NCBI GenBank assembly: GCA_934215995.1
Contig: CAKQBC010000117.1
Coordinates: 1 to 7,246 of the forward strand
Direction: 5' to 3'
Length of the DNA stretch: 7,246 bases
Source: an uncultured Bacillus sp.
Lineage (GTDB): Bacteria; Bacillota; Bacilli; Bacillales; DSM-1321
The notes under the pieces were generated by a model. The model had not been told where the DNA came from. It worked only from the letters and a program-made list of their open reading frames with translations, and made no database searches. A program made the translations under genes and the position numbers. The number at the start of each line of letters is the position of its first letter. Position 1 is the first letter of the stretch. Below, piece by piece: positions 1 to 5,170 of the stretch.

Positions 1-4
1 CGGG

Positions 5-484
5 TTGGATTTTAAGACGGCTGATTTATGCGATGATTTCAATGATGTACTTGAAGTGTGCGAGCTTTCGTTGCATTCATACGGGAAAGTGAAGAGATTT
101 TTCGGACCGATTTCAACAGTTCGCGTGTTCGAGGATAATGTCCTCGTCAAGGAAGCTTTGCAGACAATCCCTGAAGGCAATATCCTTGTTGTGGATGGAG
201 GGGGTTCCAGAAGGTGTGCACTGATGGGGGATATGCTTGGGGAAATCGCCCAGGAAAGAAAGCTTGCTGGGGTCATCATTAATGGCTGTGTAAGGGATAG
301 CGCCGAACTCGGCGAGATGGGTATAGGCGTCCTTGCCATCAGCACAAATCCGCGGAAGAGCATTAAACAAGGAAAAGGAGACAGGGATATACCATTGACT
401 TTCGGTGGGGTTGATTGGCATCCGGGTGACTATGCCTATTGCGATGAAGATGGCGTCATCGTCTCCAAAAAGAAATTATTATAA
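5..484 (+). CDS. rraA: RraA family protein (probable 4-hydroxy-4-methyl-2-oxoglutarate aldolase / RraA-like)
   Basis: A 159-residue protein, close to the roughly 160 residues of E. coli RraA, so it is probably complete. The start is TTG at 5-7. The N-terminus ([10 protein letters not shown]) matches the usual family beginning, but any ribosome-binding site lies outside the window, so the start is likely and not proven. Family marks are FEDN (42-45), VVDGGGS (62-68), the GCVRD segment (94-98) and LTFGGV followed by PGDY. RraA-fold proteins are small cytoplasmic trimers. Some are class II aldolases that split 4-hydroxy-4-methyl-2-oxoglutarate and decarboxylate oxaloacetate; E. coli RraA instead inhibits RNase E. 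Here the Arg97-Asp98 pair used by the aldolases is intact, whereas in E. coli RraA, as I recall it, the Asp is Gln. I therefore infer enzyme activity over RNase control. The older label MenG for this family is wrong. Family call is strong; the reaction is inferred. Confidence 0.88.
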   Translation: MDFKTADLCDDFNDVLEVCELSLHSYGKVKRFFGPISTVRVFEDNVLVKEALQTIPEGNILVVDGGGSRRCALMGDMLGEIAQERKLAGVIINGCVRDSAELGEMGIGVLAISTNPRKSIKQGKGDRDIPLTFGGVDWHPGDYAYCDEDGVIVSKKKLL

Positions 485-500
485 TTAACCTCTTTTCCTG

Positions 501-542
501 CAAGTAACCTGCACAATTGATGGATGATGTGCAGGTTACTTG
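501..542. repeat. Perfect 14-bp inverted repeat downstream of rraA
   Basis: The arms CAAGTAACCTGCAC (501-514) and GTGCAGGTTACTTG (529-542) are exact reverse complements around a 14-base loop. It begins 17 bases after the rraA stop, where a terminator would be expected. However, no T-run follows on the + strand (TGAATGCAATC), and none follows on the - strand. It is either a terminator lacking the U-tract, an mRNA 3'-end stabilising hairpin, or a protein-binding dyad. The symmetry is certain; the role is unknown. Confidence 0.75.
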
Positions 543-711
543 AATGCAATCGCCCTTAATGGACAGATGCACTGGTCACTGGCCGTTGCAGTATTGTTCT
601 GCAAACTTAATAAAGCGAAACTTCAATCAGTGGGGGTCTTCTAACCAGTTAGTGCAGGATAAAGCTAGTTTTTCATAAAGGCGGTTCGCATATGAGGTGA
701 TGAACAACAGT

Positions 712-751
712 GCAATATCGATTGGGTTTGGAGAAGTAGTCCAATCGTTGC
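712..751. repeat. Bulged inverted repeat in the intergenic region
   Basis: CGATTGG (719-725) is the exact complement of CCAATCG (741-747). Outside it GCAA (712-715) pairs with TTGC (748-751), leaving a three-base bulge TAT on the left arm. The result is an 11-pair stem with a 15-base loop. There is no T-run on either side, so it is not a terminator. Function unknown; it may be chance or part of a decayed repeat. Confidence 0.4.
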
Positions 752-877
752 CCAAAAGGTAAAGAATGCCCCGCCGACAATTCAGCCCCGCGCATTTGAT
801 ACCGGTTTATTATTGATTTGTTCCATTCGAAATGAAATAAGCAAGGACAGCACTTCACTTTTTTACTCTTATATTTC

Positions 878-950
878 TTCAATCGTCCTCTTTTTATAGC
901 AAAAAATAAGTTTGATCCTTTGAAGATAAAAATGAGATCAAACGATTGAA
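878..950. repeat. Nested inverted repeats in the intergenic region
   Basis: GTTTGATC (910-917) pairs with GATCAAAC (936-943). TTCAATCGT (878-886) is the complement of ACGATTGAA (942-950). The two right arms share two bases, so the stems would stack with the left-hand sequence 887-909 looped out. The surrounding DNA is AT-rich and has no gene. It could be an RNA structure or a pair of binding sites; no function can be assigned. Confidence 0.4.
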
Positions 951-1135
951 AATGAACGCAGCCCCTTCTTTGTAAAAATGACGGTATATTCCTCTCTTAC
1001 AGCATGTCCCCAATAAAGGCCCACCGGCCAATCATCAAAAAAGAAATTCTAAAGTCCTGCCGCGCCGCCTATGTTTAGTCCGGAAATGGCTGTGGCTTAC
1101 AGCCCCTCCATTGGCCGCTGTGCAAGTATCGTTTG

Positions 1136-1144
1136 TGCTACAAT
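1136..1144 (+). promoter_or_regulatory. Candidate extended -10 promoter for the nudix-recQ unit
   Basis: TGCTACAAT gives an extended -10 (TGn) followed by TACAAT, five of six matches to TATAAT. No good -35 lies 16-18 bases upstream, which extended -10 promoters can tolerate. Transcription would begin near 1151, giving a leader of about 135 bases before the Nudix gene. No stronger promoter was seen nearer the gene. Low-to-moderate confidence. Confidence 0.35.
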
Positions 1145-1273
1145 CCTCTTTTGATTATCCCTTATAAACTGTTGCTTCGAGACAGACGATAAATGCGTAA
1201 AAGTACAGGGCAAAAAGGAAGGCAGGAAAAAAGGAAGAGAATACGATAAAATAAGAATTAAGTCATTTTGATA

Positions 1274-1280
1274 GAAGGTG
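1274..1280 (+). promoter_or_regulatory. Ribosome-binding site fixing the Nudix start
   Basis: GAAGGTG lies five bases before ATG 1286. An in-frame TTG at 1268 would put this purine tract inside the coding sequence and has no comparable site ahead of it. The residues it adds (IEGVR) are simply the site translated. This decides the start in favour of 1286. Confidence 0.75.
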
Positions 1281-1285
1281 TAAGA

Positions 1286-1744
1286 ATGGATTACGTTGCA
1301 CATTTACGAAAAATGGTAGGGCATGAGCCGATCAACCTTACCGGAGCTGTTGTGGCAGTTATAGATGAGCAGAAGAGGATCTTGCTCCAAAAGAAAAAGG
1401 ATGGCTCCTGGGCGATACCTGGAGGGCTGATGGAGCTCGGTGAATCTGCGGAAGAAACAGCAAGGCGCGAAGTATTCGAGGAAACGGGGATTCGGATTGG
1501 TGAACTTAAGCTGCTCCATGTGTTCTCGGGCAAGCAATATTTTGTGAAGCTTGAAAATGGAGACCAATTCTACCCGGTGACCATCGCATACATGAGCAAT
1601 GACATCGTAGGCGGTACATTAACGGCTGATGGGATCGAAACGGTCGAAGCGAAATTTTTCCCGATGAACCGGCTGCCGGAGAGGACAAGCCGAATTTTGG
1701 TGAGCCTCATGAACCGGTTTCCGGAAATCGGATGGAATGATTAA
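1286..1744 (+). CDS. Nudix hydrolase
   Basis: A 152-residue cytoplasmic protein starting MDYVAHLRKMVGH. A complete Nudix box (G-x5-E-x7-R-E-U-x-E-E-x-G-U) spans residues 47-69: G47, E53, R61-E62, E65-E66, G68. The metal-binding glutamates are all present, so the enzyme should be active. It is preceded by the usual strand with WAIPGG (42-47). Nudix enzymes cleave nucleoside diphosphates linked to another group (dNTPs, ADP-ribose, NADH, Ap4A and others) with Mg2+ or Mn2+. The substrate cannot be read from the box, and I see no NADH- or ADP-ribose-specific signature. The recQ start is 27 bases after its stop with no terminator between, so the two are probably co-transcribed. A clean-up role for damaged nucleotides beside a repair helicase would fit but rests on position alone. 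Confidence 0.9.
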   Translation: MDYVAHLRKMVGHEPINLTGAVVAVIDEQKRILLQKKKDGSWAIPGGLMELGESAEETARREVFEETGIRIGELKLLHVFSGKQYFVKLENGDQFYPVTIAYMSNDIVGGTLTADGIETVEAKFFPMNRLPERTSRILVSLMNRFPEIGWND

Positions 1745-1771
1745 TAGATATTGGCAAAGCAGGTGCAATAG

Positions 1772-3913
1772 ATGATAGAAAAAGCAAAGGAAGCGTTATC
1801 CGTCCATTTTGGCTATGATTCTTTTCGGATTGGACAGGAGAAAGTAATTAAACAGGTTCTGGAAGGGATTGATACGTTATGTATCATGCCGACCGGCGGA
1901 GGCAAATCGGTTTGCTACCAGATTCCCGCCATCATTCAGGAGGGGACAACAATCGTCATTACCCCGTTGATTTCACTGATGAAGGACCAGGTGGATACGC
2001 TCCGCCAAATCGGCGTCAATGCTGCCTATATTAGCAGCATGATGAGCGTGCAGGAACAGCGGGATGTGTTTGAAGAAATCAGTTACGGTGAATATAAGCT
2101 TGTATACATATCGCCGGAGAGGCTACAGTCGCCGGAATTTCTGGAGCTCGCCTACTCACTCGATATTCCGCTTGTCGCAATAGACGAAGCTCATTGCATC
2201 TCCGAGTGGGGCCATGATTTCCGTCCAAGCTATAAGCTGATTGCCCCTTTTTTGGCGCGTCTTGAAAAACGGCCGGTTGTGCTTGCTTTGACAGCAACAG
2301 CCACCCCTGAGGTCCAGAAGGATATAGCTGATACACTTCAAATTCCGGATAGCCGCAAAATCATGACGACATTCAAACGGGACAACCTATCTTTCTCAGT
2401 ATTGAAGGGAGAGAACCGTGAAAAGTTTCTTGTTACCTTCATAAAAAAGAATATCGAAGAAACAGGAATCATTTATGTGGCTACGAGAAAAAGTGGGGAA
2501 TCCCTGCATGCATTTCTGCAGCAGAACGGAATCCAGGCTTCCCTTTATCATGGGGGATTGTCCCCGGATGAAAGAAACCGTGCACAGGAAGCCTTTCTGC
2601 ATGATCAAGTGCCTGTGATGGTCGCGACGAATGCGTTTGGAATGGGAATCGATAAATCAAACGTGCGGTATATCATCCATTACCAGATTCCAAAAAATAT
2701 AGAAAGCTACTATCAGGAAGCGGGGCGTGCAGGCCGGGACGGGCTTGAGAGTGAGTGCATCCTTCTTTTTAATGCCCAGGATGTCCAGGTGCAAAAGTTC
2801 CTGATCCAAAGTTCAGCGAACGAGGAACGGACAGGGGCCGAGTACGGGAGATTGCAGCATATGGTCGATTATTGCCACACGGAAGACTGCCTGCAAAGCT
2901 ACATAGTCGAATATTTTGGGGAGGATGCCAGTGAGCCGTGCGGGAAATGCGGAAACTGCCTTGATGAGCGGACAAGCATCGATGTGACGAAAGACGCGCA
3001 AATGGTGCTTTCCTGCATAATCCGGACCGGCAGGAGGTTCGGGAAAAACATGATTGCCCAAGTGCTGACAGGCTCGCGGAATAAAAAGCTGCTCCAATTC
3101 AGGTTCGATGAGCTTTCCACCTACAATCTGATGGGAAACAAAAGCACGAAGGATGTCACACAGTTCATCGATTACTTAGTGGCAACCGAATATATCACCA
3201 TCAAGCAAGGTGAATTTCCTTATTTGGATATTTCCGAGAAAGGCCTCGATGTACTGAAAAACGGAACCCGTGTATGGAAAAGGGAAGCTGCTGAGGCGAA
3301 AACTGTCAGCCATCAGCATCCTCTTTTCGGCAGGCTTCGTGAAATCAGAAAAGAGATTGCCGTGCAGGAAGGTGTTCCTCCGTTTGTGATTTTTTCTGAC
3401 GAAACGCTGAGGGATATGTGCGCCAAGCTGCCGAAATCAGAAAATGATCTTCTCGATGTCAAAGGTGTCGGTAAGCTGAAAAAGGAAAAGTACGGCCAGG
3501 CCTTTTTGGAAGCGATTCATGCTTTTGCTGGATTTGATGATGCGCAGGAGCCGGAGGAAATCGTGCAAGGGACAATCTCCAACTCACGGAGCCGTACGGT
3601 GAAGCCTGACAATGAAAAGTCATATCGGATGACTTATGAACTGTACAATGAAGGGAAGACGATTGACGAAATCGCCCGTATACGTTCGCTTAAACATTCG
3701 ACGGTTGAACAGCATATTTTCACATCTGAAAAGGAAGGGCTGCCGATCGACTGGAACCGTTTCTTCGAAAAGGAAGAGGAATCGCAAATACGTGCTGCCG
3801 TTGAACGGACTGATTTGGAAGAGGAAGGGCTGAAAGGCATCAAAGAAAAACTTCCTGAAACGATCTCCTATTTCAAGATAAGGGCTTTTCTCCTCCACGA
3901 AAAGCAAAAGTAA
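1772..3913 (+). CDS. recQ: ATP-dependent DNA helicase RecQ (long form with HRDC and C-terminal HTH domain)
   Basis: 713 residues; ATG with AGGTG six bases upstream. Superfamily 2 helicase motifs run in order: motif 0 (FRIGQ, 18-22), Walker A PTGGGKS with K45, Ia (TPLISLMKDQ, 64-73), DEAH 138-141 followed by the aromatic-rich loop CISEWGHDFRPSY typical of RecQ, LALTATA (171-177), GIIYVATR, TNAFGMGIDK, and QEAGRAGRDG from Q315. The zinc site is C373-x16-C390-x2-C393-x2-C396, the same spacing as E. coli RecQ. A winged-helix region follows, then an HRDC domain (about 517-588) and an extra C-terminal domain (about 616-713) resembling the HTH_40 family. RecQ unwinds DNA 3' to 5' in recombination and fork repair. 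At 713 residues it exceeds E. coli RecQ (about 610) because of the tail, which is known in some Bacillus RecQs. All key residues are intact. Second gene of the Nudix unit; a terminator follows directly. Confidence 0.96.
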   Translation: MIEKAKEALSVHFGYDSFRIGQEKVIKQVLEGIDTLCIMPTGGGKSVCYQIPAIIQEGTTIVITPLISLMKDQVDTLRQIGVNAAYISSMMSVQEQRDVFEEISYGEYKLVYISPERLQSPEFLELAYSLDIPLVAIDEAHCISEWGHDFRPSYKLIAPFLARLEKRPVVLALTATATPEVQKDIADTLQIPDSRKIMTTFKRDNLSFSVLKGENREKFLVTFIKKNIEETGIIYVATRKSGESLHAFLQQNGIQASLYHGGLSPDERNRAQEAFLHDQVPVMVATNAFGMGIDKSNVRYIIHYQIPKNIESYYQEAGRAGRDGLESECILLFNAQDVQVQKFLIQSSANEERTGAEYGRLQHMVDYCHTEDCLQSYIVEYFGEDASEPCGKCGNCLDERTSIDVTKDAQMVLSCIIRTGRRFGKNMIAQVLTGSRNKKLLQFRFDELSTYNLMGNKSTKDVTQFIDYLVATEYITIKQGEFPYLDISEKGLDVLKNGTRVWKREAAEAKTVSHQHPLFGRLREIRKEIAVQEGVPPFVIFSDETLRDMCAKLPKSENDLLDVKGVGKLKKEKYGQAFLEAIHAFAGFDDAQEPEEIVQGTISNSRSRTVKPDNEKSYRMTYELYNEGKTIDEIARIRSLKHSTVEQHIFTSEKEGLPIDWNRFFEKEEESQIRAAVERTDLEEEGLKGIKEKLPETISYFKIRAFLLHEKQK

Positions 3914-3914
3914 G

Positions 3915-3947
3915 AAACAGGGGGCTTACCGAGAGGCCTCCTGTTTT
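3915..3947 (+). terminator. Intrinsic terminator after recQ
   Basis: An 11-pair stem joins 3915-3925 (AAACAGGGGGC) to 3936-3946 (GCCTCCTGTTT), with one G-U pair and a ten-base loop. It starts one base after the recQ stop and runs into TTTT (3944-3947). The T-run is short, but the stem is strong and well placed. It separates the nudix-recQ unit from the exporter gene. Confidence 0.8.
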
Positions 3948-3962
3948 GCTATAATATTGATT

Positions 3963-3971
3963 TGTTATATT
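3963..3971 (+). promoter_or_regulatory. Candidate extended -10 promoter for the exporter gene
   Basis: TGTTATATT is an extended -10 (TGn) plus TATATT (five of six). No clear -35 is seen. TATAAT at 3950-3955, right after the terminator, is an alternative -10 that also lacks a good -35. Transcription from the first would start near 3978, leaving a leader of about 75 bases. Candidate only. Confidence 0.35.
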
Positions 3972-4038
3972 GAAATAGTTTGAACCTTCGCTTTCCGTTT
4001 ATCGTTTAAGGGTAAGAAAGATAGAAGGGATCTTAAAT

Positions 4039-4046
4039 AGGAGGTG
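4039..4046 (+). promoter_or_regulatory. Strong ribosome-binding site deciding a GTG start
   Basis: AGGAGGTG is a near-perfect Shine-Dalgarno sequence. Two overlapping start codons follow in ATGTG: ATG at 4050 (out of frame, stops after 15 codons at 4097) and GTG at 4052 (frame of the exporter). From AGGAGG the gaps are five and seven bases. The longer gap favours GTG, and only the GTG frame gives a protein of known family. Confidence 0.75.
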
Positions 4047-4051
4047 CCGAT

Positions 4052-5032
4052 GTGGTTACAATTGGCTCACGTACGATTAAGACAGCAATCGGGATGATGA
4101 TTTCCCTTGTTATAGCCAATTTCATGCAGCTGGATAATGCCAGCACAGCCGCGGTTATCACCTTGCTCAGTGTGCAAAGTACGAAGAAGCAATCAGTTGT
4201 TGTGGCATTCAAACGGTTTGTTGCCGGAATATCAGGGATTGTCCTGGCGGTTCTGGTGCTTGAGGGTACGGCTTACACCCCACTGGCAATCGCCATTATA
4301 TGCTGCATTTATTTGCCCCTTATGGCTAAGCTTAAGCTACAGGACGGGATTGTTCCCGGGTTTGTCATCATTATGCAGCTGTATGTCGCCAATCCGATAT
4401 CATGGCAATTCATCCTGAACGAAGTCTATATTATCGTGATCGGGATAGCCGTTGCGCTGCTCGTCAATCTGTATATGCCGAGTACAGAGTACAAGCTGAA
4501 GGATATAGCGAAGGAAACAGAAGAGAACATGAAGCTGCTCCTTCTGCAATTATCCCGGTATATCAGGAAAAAAGAACATGTCTGGAACGATGAATTCCAG
4601 CAGAAAACGGCGAATTCAATCGCAAATGGACAGCAGATCGCCAAGCGGAACATAGAGAACAGCTTTTTCCATAAAGATAATTATTATCAGAGCTACTTCA
4701 ATATGCGGGATGAGCAGATCAGGATTTTGCAGCGGTCCATCGCAGTCATTCTTCATTTGCCGACCGCGTTTGAACAAAATGGGATGGTGGCGGATTTCAT
4801 TGAGCATGTTGCCTTGAAATTGGCAGAGGATAATCCTGCGAAGGAATTGCTCGAGGAGCTGGGCTACCTGAAAGAGACATTTGCAAAAATGGATCTCCCG
4901 AAGACAAGGGAAGAGTTTGAAATCAGGGCGGCATTGCTCATTTTCATTAATGATATTGAAAGGTTCATCCGCTTGAAGACCATTTTCTATGAACAAATGC
5001 AGGATAAACTCAGCAAAAGAAAAAATGGGTAA
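4052..5032 (+). CDS. Aromatic acid exporter family protein (ArAE_1 / DUF939-like)
   Basis: 326 residues from a GTG start. The first 145 or so residues are very hydrophobic and form about six membrane segments (roughly 8-27, 31-45, 55-72, 74-92, 97-113, 121-142). The rest is a soluble, helix-rich, charged domain of about 180 residues. This layout, with the N-terminal SRTIKTAIG, the short NASTAAVITLLSVQSTKKQS segment and the ALLVNLYMP end of the last helix, matches the ArAE_1 membrane domain plus ArAE_1 C-terminal domain seen in Bacillus proteins such as YqjA/YgaE. These relatives have no firmly established substrate. The family name comes from similarity to E. coli AaeB and the FUSC group, so export of aromatic acids is a family-level guess. 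It stands alone between the recQ terminator and the MFS promoter region. Family call fairly sure; function uncertain. Confidence 0.82.
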   Translation: MVTIGSRTIKTAIGMMISLVIANFMQLDNASTAAVITLLSVQSTKKQSVVVAFKRFVAGISGIVLAVLVLEGTAYTPLAIAIICCIYLPLMAKLKLQDGIVPGFVIIMQLYVANPISWQFILNEVYIIVIGIAVALLVNLYMPSTEYKLKDIAKETEENMKLLLLQLSRYIRKKEHVWNDEFQQKTANSIANGQQIAKRNIENSFFHKDNYYQSYFNMRDEQIRILQRSIAVILHLPTAFEQNGMVADFIEHVALKLAEDNPAKELLEELGYLKETFAKMDLPKTREEFEIRAALLIFINDIERFIRLKTIFYEQMQDKLSKRKNG

Positions 5033-5051
5033 GAAACTTTTGGCGAAGAGG

Positions 5052-5106
5052 ATCCGGCCTTTCTGGCTTGTAGCAGACTAAGGTGACATGCTAAGCCACA
5101 CCGGAT
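5052..5106. repeat. Nested dyad, possible operator, upstream of the MFS gene
   Basis: Three pairs of arms are nested: ATCCGG (5052-5057) with CCGGAT (5101-5106), TGGCTT (5064-5069) with AAGCCA (5093-5098), and AGCA (5072-5075) with TGCT (5089-5092). The inner dyad, TAGCA-13-TGCTA, surrounds the candidate -35 of the MFS promoter. No T-run follows (the next bases are AAAAA), so this is not a terminator. DNA symmetry over a promoter suggests a repressor or activator site, as is common for efflux genes. An RNA hairpin ending the exporter message is the alternative. Confidence 0.5.
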
Positions 5107-5111
5107 AAAAA
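5083..5111 (+). promoter_or_regulatory. Candidate sigma-A promoter of the MFS gene
   Basis: GTGACA (5083-5088, five of six to TTGACA) and TAAAAA (5106-5111, four of six to TATAAT) are 17 bases apart. Transcription would start near 5118, leaving only about 17 bases before ATG 5135 but about 53 before ATG 5171. The promoter lies within the dyad at 5052-5106, so a protein bound there could block it. Confidence 0.4.
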
Positions 5112-5160
5112 TAGTGTAAGAGAGAGGATAGAGGATGCACGCCATCCGAACAGAGAAGGG

Positions 5161-5164
5161 AAGG
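5161..5164 (+). promoter_or_regulatory. Ribosome-binding site favouring the MFS start at 5171
   Basis: GGGAAGG ends at 5164, six bases before ATG 5171. The upstream in-frame ATG 5135 has AGAGAGG (5121-5127) seven bases ahead, so both starts are usable on paper. I prefer 5171 because MSAASEPAS leading into FNRKLLVAVLL is a normal N-terminus for this family. The 12 added residues (MHAIRTEKGRIA) look like translated leader. Confidence 0.55.
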
Positions 5165-5170
5165 ATAGCT

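Larger units (their letters stand above)
543..1273. other. Long intergenic stretch with no supported gene
   Basis: I see no ORF here with both a good ribosome-binding site and protein-like composition. The stretch holds dyads at 712-751, 878-950 and 1088-1104 and a candidate extended -10 at 1136-1144. A segment at 614-636 (core GCGAAACTTCAATCAGTGGG) resembles, from memory, an intergenic repeat scattered in Bacillus-type genomes. Bases 645-654 would be a decayed opposite arm, matching the expected complement at 7 of 10 positions. That recollection is unverified. At 1088-1104, GGCTGT and ACAGCC form a six-pair stem with a five-base loop; ACAGC could pair instead with GCTGT at 1117-1121. No riboswitch or T-box signature is evident. 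Confidence 0.6.

Noticed and set aside
700..762. 20-codon + strand ORF starting MNNSAISIG
   Set aside because: GAGGTG directly abuts the ATG, leaving no room for initiation, and it matches no small protein I know.
673..882. 69-codon minus-strand ORF in the intergenic region with a TTG start and a modest AGAGG upstream
   Set aside because: The ribosome-binding site is too close (four bases), the composition (many Cys, Arg and Pro, no domain pattern) is not protein-like, and I recognise no family. Left as non-coding, with some doubt.
1247..1252. TAAAAT as a -10 close to the Nudix gene
   Set aside because: There is no -35-like sequence at 16-18 bases and no TGn extension; the match is expected in this AT-rich tract.
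1097..1303. 68-codon minus-strand ORF upstream of the Nudix gene
   Set aside because: It overlaps the Nudix start and promoter region, and its repetitive Leu-Pro-Phe-Ser content arises from the purine-rich + strand.
3997..4016. GTTTAT, GTTTAA and GGGTAA words suggesting a sigma-B promoter before the exporter
   Set aside because: The distance between the -35-like and -10-like words is seven bases or none, not the 13-15 that sigma-B needs.
4616..4996. 126-codon minus-strand ORF inside the exporter gene
   Set aside because: It is fully antisense to a well-supported gene, has no recognisable domain, and is explained by codon bias of the + strand gene.
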